Origin: Leishmania infantum JPCM5
Lineage: Eukaryota; Euglenozoa; Kinetoplastea; Trypanosomatida; Trypanosomatidae
DNA: 64,000 bases
Reading direction: 5' to 3'
Assembly: GCF_000002875.2 (NCBI RefSeq)
Contig: NC_009410.2
Location: 882,492 to 946,491 of the forward strand
A program made the translations under genes and the position numbers. Shown here piece after piece: positions 46,401 to 52,924 of the stretch. Numbering within the stretch: the first letter of the stretch is position 1; each line of letters starts with the position of its first letter. The notes beneath the pieces are model-generated. The model saw only the letters and a list, made by a program, of their open reading frames with translations. It ran no database searches and was not told where the DNA came from.

Positions 46401-46802
46401 CTTGTACCGTTCCATGGCCTCCGCGCTGCGCTGACCGATGACGGCCCCGCTGCGGTGGACGGCGGCGCCGACGTCGCTGATATTCCTACGGCTGTGCGGC
46501 GGTCTCTGCTGCTGCCAACTCTGCCGGCGTCTCATCGGCGACGCGGCGGACGCGGTGGTGCGGCGGGGCGGGCCCCCCGATCGAGCTCGAAGCGGAAGGC
46601 AATCAGTGGCTCAGGCCATGCGAAGACGCGGGGCTCGTCTGGAGCGACCGGCAGGGGCGCAGGAAAGCACAAGTCTCGCACCCGCCGCCGCTCTTCATCG
46701 GCCGTGGGCTCTAAGCGACTCAGCAACGCGGCGCCCGAAACAACCCGCGAGGCACCGCCGACAGCTGGCAGCTTCCTCCCTCAACTCGCTAAGACCTTGT
46801 AG
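31494..46802 (+). CDS. Giant fibronectin type III-like repeat protein, 5,102 aa
   Basis: I count about 33 tandem FN3-like units between about residues 80 and 4940. Each unit typically opens with an IGEDFVxVxW-type strand, continues through a Tyr-centred strand (TYxVxVRA) and ends in a Trp-rich signature. W-G-x-W-S occurs 15 times exactly, with variants such as WGIWT, WGCWT and WSEWS. Such a W-x-x-W-S pattern resembles the WSxWS motif of cytokine-receptor FN3 domains, by shape rather than demonstrable homology. Some units carry long charged or Ser-rich insertions (for example about 37440-37650, 40590-40930 and 42900-43070). A poly-Gly run is encoded at 45700-45727. The C-terminal 155 residues are Arg/Ser/Lys-rich and probably disordered. 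I see no signal peptide or membrane segment, so the protein is probably intracellular, perhaps a long cytoskeletal or flagellar ruler or linker. The start at 31494 is the first ATG after the likely acceptor. The function is unknown to me. Confidence 0.85.
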   Translation: MPSSSTIAVDAAAALRQATVADAFNVAETAAPGADDVQIAHAALPPAPAPAAAAAAPGNASGAPRLSAPQLNCQAAVVRIGDMFGEFSCSVFRVGAGSNACGANNPSLHTSRAAASSRAFYKRGGASMPSPAAATLTEMAANCQHDSQHEGAAAAAADAIATRDVPLGTTSTVAAVDGSATADVGFPVNCEAEGVPRWELLIYAVLHEEQGGGAGAAASSGARNRYRGEHTSAAPQLPGDASTAADGSSEDGGDDECPLPDGAKLYFQQTMPTTKLSKVVKLEAGRRYTVRVRCYSRADVRWSAWSAPIQTATLFPVETRLGEIGSDYVHCTWDRSAQRNEDGLAHETDAATTEWARSIPDFELRLLRESDMAEHYHGTFEAGCRSATIRDLQSGTRYIVLMRYRTVIRTMREWTEATRLITESALEVRLIARGEDIFTFSWAREAQEGAAKAPASKRTSTTVANDPLFDEARDDDAAVAAFGYLQPRTAVHEYELTIESPGLRFDPITVPASVCQYTMTDMFPSTTYSVCVRALSAEGRWSGRSAPLKLRTAIRPVVSVAVIGESFASFMWSRKGGEEPHESQLQYRVQSMTSAYHQAETVDLAPSSSPTGHPRRLLHLEHLRSGSDYTVSLRIAIEGTWGIWTEPQRFTTAPSLALTFLERGEDFLTLNWPSADLAAELREDDTNGAAAETLPVYNIVVVKVDDLGERTVVLNERVTRDPSQRGFRVNDLEADTTYDVQCRTWQHNPLTGFEDWGEMSTPVRMRTLQAVALHVWDVGEDFIHIIWRRGLSEASTGPAETASATGDNAAAAAAEWDHLRYEVVMGCVETGEDAILHRHVLDTSYTFTQLKPSTTYTIAVRACDEHGQWGLWSRAKVRTPASMKTTIHEIGEDFVRLVWQRCAARDDADLSGVTVADMFVAKYSILAYGRELPGMPVMPHTQSGYEAGGGRSDIARFEVVSSEHTSLRVGDLLPDREYVAVVRAATSSGRWGLWSRPVRFRTNPQFRIPTHQLTIGENYVKVVWGRGEAEASRLAPAERDDNSEDGEVHLGDWSITGQELRISGVTTQYARQYALGADVRELKVCDLLPASAYTIQIRVRGRSGSWGLWSSPVPILTRGTIAVTTDEVAEDFITVRWERRKVANPHQYPTGHGVVTSYHLRVYNAYEVHTETFLGDGDCPYRVTGLKANTYYCVELKANYNDEEWGLWSVPLWCLTMQPMRIHAKLISEEFCCLQLRRPNQQRRLPEDDDNPPTEDRVLAHGRLRPMILLCVTAPVLSKAPYHSAAVAPEQSKAALLNDALPPDATHQRLIYQTELLSSAETVEYTVPNLKCNTVYSVSVRTKLANGEWGMWSPSLVFATVPAMRISFTTIGESFVSVEWVRHSQVVPPQIANPEQVVFGVATITASRVRVRESGGAYQHTYTVEGATSSLRIDHLTPATTYMVCVQTFNDNYEWGVWSEEQKVRTVPGMDIHVQHVSEDALWVSWSRRTDLDVAGDANTVFNVNISARAYEVCLIGEGGFTYRQETDSTSLFFRGLMPDAVYTIYVRALFVQSEYWGLWSAQAFRTKPRMRVTFGNIGEHFVMLEWRRHLPKPTDAEVRLLLEDDSNADVAHGSDELQQNGVLPPLSDGEFGRSAVTALARAVATRQRFSIAETEDVVQLYRFKVQRVGEAHSLIYNIAPTVSGFCLHDLQPSSEYRVWVCAKGHEGVWGFWSEESRVRTLPRLRLEVLNIGEDYVRAEWRRGAWEGACMADGDGAEVRQVDGAVSGYEIRVLDGASTVAATTTTTFRETAATLSGLRLSTLYTIQVRAKDTYDAWGLWSDPVPFYTLKPVGVRLQRVGETFVDAQWSRQMHRLHPQHAHDEVAEAGSDVAGMQMDEKGVLHPDERVTRWHLRVSCNRVFAGMPQTDDYRELYTEEGEQALRIDGLLPHATYSIAVRGLNNGGDWGHWSPAAEVTTCPLLKVGVEVAGETFLQLAWRRPATRSGLATTTAVDQHDDKGSADVSVPGSDGGVDDSTHSEVQLVENTSHVLSTAISHAGASHGENGDDEGEYSALPFFHSTPLGTYLCFPSDSGVHNFQVTIRPMPTELAFDETDEPLVDGARVYETTQPALRLGNLLPGTRYAISVREQQVDEEGCLVAGEWGAPSEVVCTQTVPPMQVTTQEIGEDYCMVEWRRAAEAPAADNFAHGAPSMSAEGRTTAAAAMLTTAAWTMACYKSVEFELQTRRLNMDGTSLRDDPLALDSVVSLPSSVSTHHISGLVPSSVYEVRVRAKIENAHWGMWSPATRFVTQSRVELHVDQVQEVAVLVSWCRPRATHTRSGTINHVQAEKREWCLATGSAENQEDLDNEDAAEEQVELSGSEVARPATTAGIFGSQVIQADYAVHEYELILEGISVDERRRLTFTQETQSTLIEDLQQDQLYCLSIRSLSEKQHWSRFSTKVTVLTLACVQVQVAQRTECTARLEWFRPQPDVGKFTELLARHQRDALHQCDDRERRELLEMKRKIQEQESKGEPTTAVAGWTNPVTREEHNTLLREEATRHYQAEHIVVGDADCTGYELLVTLQKGEVCLPFIAAIETLRRCRPGGVATAASTREGMMAAKRSVHAGSMMNGGNRGFASAGNGSFHDCRRHELVKTPTSPDAAPTGSLPASTDSVTLLNVQLRSCVSQVLLQGLSPDAVFSAQVRARGVPDSWQPWSRPAVIETLPLLQLDQSRFGEHYINLYWYRGDPGTMDAVSQEAEEFRRLQREFHNFTERGLEEQRSVLGAAAYASLVNRLRRLRMLRRLSAARAKQHADGEMGLLVDPSCPVQGFQLRVIDEVGTISENYLPNNQYHDLTAPPTLSFTATGLHPNSLYVCCLCPYYGDDVWGCWTAPLKFMTHHIIQLEMTYISETFVDLQWWRLDNKPTSPLDEHDTLLSSRYTEEVQVYQLRITHEDAVTGQEVEEFRNMRACNVLRIDALLPDMKYTIAVREWDPKGDWGLWSAACSCVTLPSIETTVTDVKESSARVSWRRMTPRIDYENDMHVLEDNSEITGFYLRLEEVPLRTNSAAVSPTVRATSAHRSSSPTGVSDPCSDGVEVLSMSMGDVGMPNNSFHDATGTPLEEKPRAAEADELEGTLAFGFQRGGPLPPEAHPQLHDGLVPDSVDDSGEAARLSHGQCQHYLLVKRITSSTELESHLSDLHPQTVYRVQVMAETTGGQVGPWSPPHFFITTPQLRLSADLIDEHYVSLQWGRRPLAPLAAQIGGRGVTSTSGVAGFFSESNTFESMEGGGNAAAAAGVLVTLPTSKVLHYELEVRGGAGTDFAFCTRIESAAASGAFRVTGLAMDSVYVARVRSFSDAGEASFWSPVLTFVTLRQLVVHPQEITENTIEMNWARPEQIPEQYLACAAFETAAGMETNAALAAVPAMSEASASVTTLVLQSAPAAMRSHRVVCVGDREAVKYQVRVYHATEQTAPRMLMDKHLNGNVTKFLVHSLAPNSVYLLYVRAINCDGVWSEWSEGRCVYTMKPLVSSIATVGEDFVRVRWSREAPEELHYTLSTANTATAAGGHRRSVAAAATDADGEGEEDEATEHVERPLPDDADTDAQAISPNKPSTDSPDVSRMWQHERRFRLHDQPAEVGVVYCSALTSIQSFTISVRRSDEAEGCTVEVPGHVSKHTLPALQPDCVYLICVQAQYRSGERGPWSDVVLSGTYNLLAMDVKEVGEDYVSASWQRKPNTIHMASLQIGQVEETVCYEVRIRDYTDVPLGEEEGGAAQHRDSEGRSVFLHANQRHSILRELLSNHRYRLSVRRWYRPRDGFAKTAMTTAPATSTSTTRSSVSNALEGHRSVGEDNDQDGAGDEEQKRTTEEVEEMPLLPAAPTVLQLYEQTTHTVMDAALRESMEKAKAAPGVWSDSEYVVTLRDMVCSVERVGEEYFQLLWARDPRAIPLPVRRAMPVKPVQNYQLRIDELLRNGSGVETSRGSNTLHLDELMAPTETSYFNKALKPNTLYKVEVRCCIEKMWGRWSRPVYIITQPCLQVEVSRIGEECATIAWHRPREGLTLPDGEVAVIGDEEGVDGSYQLELSGVCFNYQISKRFKASRTSYTVKHLDADALYSVRVRSGDGINQACSLWSATTCFATLKPIQVVVSMPTEQFVHVEWRRPTQTAEEYAERLEQQAGPAAAPSLTLAANAAAVQSQQQQDSGEGTRSESVSPTGSAPHPSGAVQLGNPGSLAFHLCVFNTQKTPSVAVVDKQFHKDVSHYRVGGLVADTPYAIIVRACCEATNDWGLWSEERTFRTLKLLAPTVSSAGETYAELTWERSESDSRGAGGGSVGSPSAALGAPTLPTKYLLVIRSTQAGILEREISAEECRNTATPMQEGYLDSSYRLTQLQPGTEYVVALQPCYGGGDWGLWSQAATFTTLYPVKLTAKITKDTVDLSWGRCRPSSAVGFVEDVDFTEAGTVGPCSGNSTGVSQEPAAAGTMPAGSRSVSRYQLVVYSEADMAALHSCASSMEGSLAQQHFSSLLFFPSTAPSQEGRPGERSAAAAPHQRSSLKHRQRQEGAAIHTAARLHSSLSGSLDSLTNAAQTTIPDMDVAALANLDGGKALPSPSKESLFLKQYDLTDAAVSAALHSPHLQGNSPRGGTSALAGTWSSTSSMHERIEGLTPDTTYVARLRAMDLFGNWGTPVEVRFVTPPPAPTQVVLRRVNAQFCSLQWSTPEGAAAETESAAPRGSYRYVIEQCFVQTDRPLSAGTTIIGGGGGGGGASARKAGGAGASSGPVATLAAAGWHVIDTVEDTNVCAVLISGLLSRMRCRVKCARRIAAASAHDAGSGAVTAVPVPDEHLGPYSDYSEAVAVSSGTPPEGVVDPHLTTLSQNAATLEWLPPPKPSEAAAGRYTRPVYRIYLANTTDQPYPVLLATVHRPTYVLTNLTPSTTYTVQIVAENPDGVSFLNPILRFHTKSEEDQTVSRRGEGGDTSGGAAEQAAPLAELVPFHGLRAALTDDGPAAVDGGADVADIPTAVRRSLLLPTLPASHRRRGGRGGAAGRAPRSSSKRKAISGSGHAKTRGSSGATGRGAGKHKSRTRRRSSSAVGSKRLSNAAPETTREAPPTAGSFLPQLAKTL

Positions 46803-48048
46803 CCCTCTCCCCTCCGCCCTCAGCAACCGTCGTGGAGCGTGTCGGTGCCTCTCTGTAAGTGTGTTTCATTGTGTTGGCTCACTGCTGACGGCACGTGCGT
46901 TCGTGTCGCACTCTGCTCGACTATCTCACGTGTGGCACGCATACCGATGCCCCATGTGCGCGTTGTACTCCCTTTCTTCTTTCGTTGTGTGCCCTTCTCG
47001 GCATACACGTTACCTCCGCTCTCCCCCGACCCGCCTTTGCCCACCAACGCTGCGGCTTCGCTTCTTTTTTTTTTCGGCTTTCTCCCACTGCCTTCGTTCA
47101 TGAAGCCCCTCCCTGGACCTCTGGCGCCTCACTCGGCCGGGCACGCGCGCAGCATACAGAGAAGTTGTGCAGGCCACGTTATAGCTGCACATGCACCGTT
47201 GGAGCGGCGGCTTTCGCTGTGTTTGGTGCACCAGCTGTGGTCGACTGATGAGTGGGATGTGGAGAGATGCTTGACTTCTATTTTTTTTTTTTCGCTTTGG
47301 ACGTTGTACCATCCTCCAGCGCGTGCTGGCAGCCATTTGTGCATGCATGTCGGGGATACACGTGCACACTACTCATGCGCGACTCTTGTTGAGACGGCTC
47401 GCCTTCTGGCAGAGGCGATCCGTGGGCGTGGGTCCTCGTGCGTGTGCGTGTGGTGTGCAGGCCTGTGCACCGCAGACGTTGAACTACTCCACTTTTCTTT
47501 GTGCGACCAGCTACGGCGTGCCCTCCGCCTCCTCACGCGCTTCTCCTTACACAGACACCTGACGCACGCGTGGGGGAGGGGGCGGGGAGGAGCTGCGTTG
47601 GATGGACTTCCCCTTCTTTTCCCTTTCCCTTTGTTTCTCTCGGTGCAGTCCGAGTGATGTACATTGACTGGTATGATGATCCACCGCGAGGTGGAACGCA
47701 TCGCCGTGCACACGGCACGCCGCTGTCACGATCGCCCGCACTACTAGCGCTACCCGTGCGCTGGCACGGAAATGTGGGTGTGGGGCTCCGCGCCTTTTCC
47801 CTTTTTATGTGTTTTTCTCTTTTTGTGTCTCCCCCCGCCTGGCACTGTGTCTGTGATGACGATGATGCGTGAGGTATGTGTGGGGGTGGGGGTGGGTGGG
47901 AGACGTGCGCGCGTGCGTGCGCCCTTCCACTTCACTTTGAACGCTCACGCCGAGTCGCTCTTTGCTTTCGTTTCTTCGCGCTCCCTCGTGGCACGACGTG
48001 CACAGACATCCATACATCTCCCACTCTCTCTATGTGGGTGTGCACACG

Positions 48049-48080
<32 letters not shown>
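48049..48080. repeat. (CA)n(TA)n compound microsatellite
   Basis: About ten CA units run directly into six TA units, followed by a short alternating ATGCATGCATACGCGCG stretch. It is one of the few AT-rich points in the window. Confidence 0.9.
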
Positions 48081-48417
48081 GATGTATGCATGCATACGCG
48101 CGTATATAACTGCATGGCGTGTGGATGTGAAGCCATCTGGTTTGTAACGCCCGCAGGTGGGCTTGTGTGTGCCTGCGTGCGTGTGCACGTGAGTGTCGTT
48201 TGCCATTATCGTTTAGTGACGCCGATCGATGCCCCCCCTCTCCCCCTCTTCTCTCGGGCGTTTGCTTTGGCTTTGTTCGATGTCCGTCATGTACAGCGTA
48301 GATTTCGTCCGTGTCTTTTGAACTCGCCACCCTCTCCCCCCGAAGCTCGCAAGAAGATCAACCGGATAGACGTAAAGGCGGTAGGAAGTAGACACACCCG
48401 CCTGCAAGTGCCGCCAT

Positions 48418-48640
48418 GACGGTGTCTGGAGCACTCGAGAGGGGTTGATGCACCGTGGATGGCGGAGCACGTCGCGCTGGAAGAAGCAGGCGAAAGGGGA
48501 ACCACATCCCACCCCGCCCTTTACTGGCGGAACGTGCGACATCCATGTGCCGCGCGACCCAGGTACCGGGTTCTCATGGAAAGCGCGACCTAGGAACAGG
48601 TACGCAGACGCGCATATCAGTCGTCACAGGACTGGAGAGT
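48418..48640 (+). mobile_element. Possible degenerate SIDER-type retroposon fragment
   Basis: Unlike the pyrimidine- and CA-rich sequence around it, this stretch is balanced in base composition. It carries features I associate with Leishmania SIDER elements in 3' untranslated regions: GATGCACCGTGGATGG, GGAACCACATCCCACCC and GACCCAGGTACCGGG. The identification rests on memory of the family and no boundaries can be seen. It lies in the region that would be the 3' untranslated region of the FN3 gene, where SIDERs usually sit and affect mRNA stability. Confidence 0.3.
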
Positions 48641-49349
48641 GTGTGGGAGAGGGAGAATGCTGACACCACAAGCGCGCTCTCATCCCACCCTCTCTTCGCG
48701 GTCCTCACGGCCGTTGCCTTCCATCCCCAACAGTACTGCTCTCGTCTCGCAGCGCTTAGGAGTGATGTGAATGTCTGTTGACGCGGCCCCACCGTCTAAC
48801 TCCTCGTTTCTTCTCCACCTTCCCTTGCTCATCCCTCGCAGCCGGCGCGTCTCTCACAGGAAAAACGACGACTTGCCCCTTTATTGTGCATGCGTGTCTG
48901 TGCGCATATCCTTCTCGCTATCTCGACTCTCGCGCTTTTTCCGGAGACATCACGTGTGCATTGGGACTTCAGCGTCCGAGAGGCCCTTACGATCAAGTGA
49001 GCATGGAAGGAGGAGGGCGCTTTAGCACCACCGATACGCCTGGACGCTCCGCACGCACCAAGCAAGAGACGGGAGGGGGTGGGCTCGAGCGCCTTCAGCT
49101 GCACGCCCCCTCTTTCCTCGACTCATAGAGATATAGGAAACACACACCCATCATCGAACTTATTGCACAGAAGGCAGTGTGCTTCCACTCGCCTCCCCCC
49201 CCCACACACACACACCCCGAAGACGCACACCTGCAGACGCAGGGAGTGCCATAGGAAAGACCCTTACCCTTCAGGGTGCGCAAGTGTGTCTGTGTGCTTG
49301 TCTTGACCTGCCTGCCGTGAGAGCCGCCTCATATGCGAACGTCGACAGG

Positions 49350-52127
49350 ATGAGCGATGACCTCTTTGACATCTTCAACGGCGACACGCCACCGCTCGCG
49401 CCGGTTGACGAGGTGATGGTGGAGGTGGGAGATGCATCTGCGCCGTCCGCGACCTTACCTGAGCCGCGCACGGGTTCGTTGACCTCGACAACTCCGGCGA
49501 CGCGTCTCGATGGCACCGGCGATGCTCCCACGATATCCCTCTCCACCCGCTCGTCTGCATCACCAGCGGCGCTGAATCTGCTTCCGATTGCGCGCACATC
49601 GTCCTCAGCATCTTCCCCGCCACCCACCGCGACCACCGCCTTGGTGGACGGCTTTCTTTCTCCAGACTCTCTGCCGCAGTCGTTTGCTCACTATGAGCGC
49701 GGCGCTGCCCCTTCGCTGCCGCGCACGCGCTGCGCGACGCCTTTGCCTCTACCCCCGAGCGCGAGTGGCGGCGTCACCGTCATCAAAGCTGCCCCTTCGC
49801 CATCGGCGACTTCGACTGCGGAAAATAGACGGCGATCCTCTCACGGTGATAGGGGCGGTGCCGCGCCAAGAGAGGGTGCGGCTTCCAGACTCGCGTCCGC
49901 ACCACCGCCATCAGCGCTAATTACGGAGCCGCTCAGTCGCATCCGCGTTCGCCATGCCACCCTCAGCCTTGAACAGCTCAGTGTGCGACTGGCTGAGTTC
50001 CCATTCGCCTCGTTCGACCTGTTTCGCGGCATGTCGCGCCGCAGCGATGAGGCGGTGGCCCGCACTTGCGTTGGCGTTGTCACGCGCAAGTCGGATCCGA
50101 GGCAGAGCACAACGGCCACCCGCTCCTCACGCTACGCTGTGCTGACACTGTGGAACATGGAGAGCATCTCGCCAGCGCCGGAGACGGAGCTCAGCGTTCT
50201 GCTCTGCGGCAGCGCGTTTGACTTTCTTTACAGCCGCCTGGCCACTGGCACAGTTGTGGCTCTTAGCAACGTCGCGCGGTGCGCACGACGAGCCTCTGCG
50301 CCGGCGCACGACACCGACGAGGTGCTGCTGCGCGTGGCGGATAGCGAGGCTGTCCGCCAGCTGGGCTTTGCCGCTGACCTCGGCACTTGCGCGTCCGTGA
50401 CTTACAAGTCGAAGGAGCGTTGCCACACCATGGTGAACACGCAGCGGTCGCAACACTGCATCTACCACGTCGCAGGCCTTCGAAAGGCTGCGCGAAGCGG
50501 CGACACTGTAGGAACGGAACGCAACGCGACGCATGGTGCGCGAGGTGCTAGCGCCTCGTCTCTTGGAGCTCCTGCAACCATGAAGGGCAGCACCCTCACC
50601 ACGCACCTTACCCTCTCCGGAGCACAGCAACGGCTTGCCGCCTTGGCGCCGGCCGGCGTCGCGCAGCGGCTAGCAGACCACCACCCTGCAGGCAGCAGCG
50701 GCCGTGCGTCACACCGTAGTGGCCCAGTGACGAACAGCAGGCTGGCTGCCTCGCAGCAGATGCTTCGACAGACGTCGTTTTTCGCCGTGCGCGGCGCCAC
50801 CGGGCTTCCTGTCGAGAATGCCGCTCTCCGCAACTGCGTGAACTCGGCCGCCTCCGGTGTGTACGGCGGTGTGCAGACTGGCGCGCCTCTGGCGCTGCGG
50901 CAGCAGGTCGGTCTGCGTCCCGCCGCGAGCTACCCCTCGGCACATAAGCTTGGCGTGACATCGCGTGGTCGTGATGTGCTGGAGGCCGCCCGCCAGCAGG
51001 CCGTCCACCACGAGGAAGAAAAGTTGCTTCGGCGACAACTGCGCCGCGGGAGGACAGCTAGCACTACAGGGGAAGGGCTGCCAAATCATGCGCGCACTGA
51101 CGGCGGCGGCAGCAGCGGTGGCGATGCTCTCAATGTGGATGCCCGAGCCCCAAGTCGTAGCACCGAAGGCGTCACTGGTGGCAGGGGCACGAGAACGCCG
51201 TCGACCGCCGGCGCGCAGAAGCGTGCGCGAATGGAGGTAGCGCCGTCGTCCTCCCTTGCGACCTTCACGGAGCATGCTACCTCTCCTTGTTCTTATTCGT
51301 CGTCGCCGTCGTTTTCACCAGTCGCCTCAACAGCCAGCGCCGCCACCGCGACGTTGAGAGACGGGGCGGATGGTAACCGAGTGGAGGCACTGCGACAGCA
51401 GTTCCAGCCACTGCGTCGCGGCGCATCAGCCCCCTTCACGCCTATCAGAAGCCACGGCGCCGTACATGCCGTCATCGCGTCGCCGCAGCAGAGGGACCAC
51501 CGCCACAGCGTTGTGATGTCCAGCGCCGTCGGCTCCGCTACAGGCGCCTCCGCGTCGCAAAACGCGCTATTCCGTGCCGCTATCGAAGCTGCGCGGGACG
51601 TCACGAGCAACTCGACAGAAAGCACGAAGTCGCCGCCCGAGGTGTCTACGAGTGCGTCGGCGAAGTTGCACGAAGCTGAAGACGGCGCGGCGTCCGCTCT
51701 CACGCTCCTTGGATCGGTAGCGGACGGTATCCACAGCGCACATGATCACTTGCGCAGCGAATCCGACCGGCAGCAACTGCTCTGCTTCGTGAACAAGCAA
51801 ATCACAAGGGAGAAGGCGCTGGAGGCGCTGGAGGCGATCACGGAGCAGCAGATCAGGGCTCACTACTGCTATGCGTGCCGCTGCTGGTACGGGCAGCCGC
51901 CAACGACCTGCGTAGAGCAGCACCACCGTGTGGAGCTGAAGCCGACGCTGAAGAAGTACATCAAGTGCGAGCACTGCAACTACAAGACGTTTGTGATTGG
52001 CGGTGAAGAGGCGAAGGGCTGGAGGGTGTACCCGCGTTGCCCGCGCTGCCATCAGTCAAGTTTCTGGGTCCGCGGCGACGCGGCACTGCAGGTGCCCGTC
52101 GTGGTGGAGGCACCCCCGCCCCCGTGA
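49350..52127 (+). CDS. MCM10: Minichromosome maintenance protein 10 (Mcm10), 925 aa
   Basis: Mcm10 binds DNA and the CMG helicase and is needed for replication initiation and fork progress. The conserved internal core starts at about residue 195 with an OB-fold (FDLFRGM, later VGVVTRKSDPR and YAVLTLWNM). It is followed by the Mcm10 zinc motif C347-x10-C358-x11-C370-x2-H373, in the order LGTC, KERCHTM and HCIYH. A long, poorly conserved Ser/Thr/Ala-rich segment follows (about 380-790). The C-terminal end holds a second zinc module (about 840-905) with CYAC, CxxxHH, CEHC and CPRC clusters, like the C-terminal Zn ribbon region of animal Mcm10. The N-terminus (1-190) is Ser/Pro-rich and acidic, beginning MSDDLFDIF. 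I start at 49350 because upstream residues look like leader. The protein is nuclear by function; no classical signal was checked. Confidence 0.9.
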   Translation: MSDDLFDIFNGDTPPLAPVDEVMVEVGDASAPSATLPEPRTGSLTSTTPATRLDGTGDAPTISLSTRSSASPAALNLLPIARTSSSASSPPPTATTALVDGFLSPDSLPQSFAHYERGAAPSLPRTRCATPLPLPPSASGGVTVIKAAPSPSATSTAENRRRSSHGDRGGAAPREGAASRLASAPPPSALITEPLSRIRVRHATLSLEQLSVRLAEFPFASFDLFRGMSRRSDEAVARTCVGVVTRKSDPRQSTTATRSSRYAVLTLWNMESISPAPETELSVLLCGSAFDFLYSRLATGTVVALSNVARCARRASAPAHDTDEVLLRVADSEAVRQLGFAADLGTCASVTYKSKERCHTMVNTQRSQHCIYHVAGLRKAARSGDTVGTERNATHGARGASASSLGAPATMKGSTLTTHLTLSGAQQRLAALAPAGVAQRLADHHPAGSSGRASHRSGPVTNSRLAASQQMLRQTSFFAVRGATGLPVENAALRNCVNSAASGVYGGVQTGAPLALRQQVGLRPAASYPSAHKLGVTSRGRDVLEAARQQAVHHEEEKLLRRQLRRGRTASTTGEGLPNHARTDGGGSSGGDALNVDARAPSRSTEGVTGGRGTRTPSTAGAQKRARMEVAPSSSLATFTEHATSPCSYSSSPSFSPVASTASAATATLRDGADGNRVEALRQQFQPLRRGASAPFTPIRSHGAVHAVIASPQQRDHRHSVVMSSAVGSATGASASQNALFRAAIEAARDVTSNSTESTKSPPEVSTSASAKLHEAEDGAASALTLLGSVADGIHSAHDHLRSESDRQQLLCFVNKQITREKALEALEAITEQQIRAHYCYACRCWYGQPPTTCVEQHHRVELKPTLKKYIKCEHCNYKTFVIGGEEAKGWRVYPRCPRCHQSSFWVRGDAALQVPVVVEAPPPP

Positions 52128-52594
52128 GAGGAGGGGGCCACAGCGTAGAAGGAGTTGCAGAAAGCGTGCGCGAGAAAAGAAAGGACAACCGTGACGGACC
52201 ACGCTCAGCGTGAGCTATCGTGGTGGCGTAGAGAGGATTTCCACATGGGCCGCAGCAAAGGCAGCACAACGGGCTCGCATGGTCACCGCCGCTTATGCGC
52301 TGCACCGCACCTTCTCCAACGTCCTCAATGCTTTCTCGCTTCTCACCACCACTACCGCCTTCTCTCTCCCGGCCCTTCGTACGTCTACATGTTTCTCGTG
52401 ATGGATGAAGGCCGCTATGCACGCGCAGGTGCTTATCTCTATCTGTGTCGCTCTCCGCTGCGTGCTCCCTAACACCGTGTCCACCGGATCGCCTTCTCTC
52501 TCTGTCCCCTGAAGCGTCTCATTGCTGCGTAGACGGGCGCTTCCTTATTCGTTTCGGCGCTCTCCCCACCACTCCCCACCTGCTGCTGCTGAGG
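52128..52594. other. Spacer before the assembly gap
   Basis: Non-coding spacer between Mcm10 and the N run. It ends in CTG-rich sequence at the gap edge. No reading frame is supported. Confidence 0.5.
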
Positions 52595-52694
52595 NNNNNN
52601 NNNNNNNNNNNNNNNNNNNNNNNNNNNNNNNNNNNNNNNNNNNNNNNNNNNNNNNNNNNNNNNNNNNNNNNNNNNNNNNNNNNNNNNNNNNNNN
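52595..52694. other. Assembly gap (100 N)
   Basis: Exactly 100 N, the usual placeholder for a gap of unknown size. The real missing length cannot be read from this. The 5' part of the next gene is lost in it. Confidence 0.98.
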
Positions 52695-52924
52695 GCGTTT
52701 TTTTACCACTGGTTTACTTCAAGTGGGCCGCGCTTATTCCGCCGGTGGCGTACCGACTGTACATGGGCTGCTTGTGGTGCCTGGCCATCATGTTCCTCAT
52801 GTACTCGCCAGACAAACTGCAGTCATCCATGGCGCAGTCCCTGGAGTACATCTTCAAGGACAGCGGCAAGTTCAGCAGCTGGTACGACCTCGTCGTGGTG
52901 AACGCCGTTGAGACTCCGAAGTGA
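52695..52924 (+). CDS. C-terminal part of a membrane protein, 5' end lost in gap
   Basis: The 76 codons visible after the gap, in frame from 52697, encode a hydrophobic stretch of about 35 residues. It includes KWAALIPPVAYRLYMG and CLWCLAIMFLMYSPDKL and is followed by a hydrophilic tail ending NAVETPK. It looks like one or two membrane segments at the C-terminus of a short integral membrane protein. I cannot name the family. Frames that run through the Ns into the spacer upstream are not evidence for its N-terminus. The partial status is due to the gap, not to mutation. Confidence 0.65.

Larger units (their letters stand above)
46803..49349. other. 2.5-kb intergenic region
   Basis: No supported gene. 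It contains T runs (about 47067-47078 and 47281-47292), TG-rich stretches, the CA/TA tract at 48049-48080 and, at 48418-48640, a stretch of different, less repetitive composition that could be a degenerate retroposon. Leader-type sequence precedes the Mcm10 start at 49350. Confidence 0.5.
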
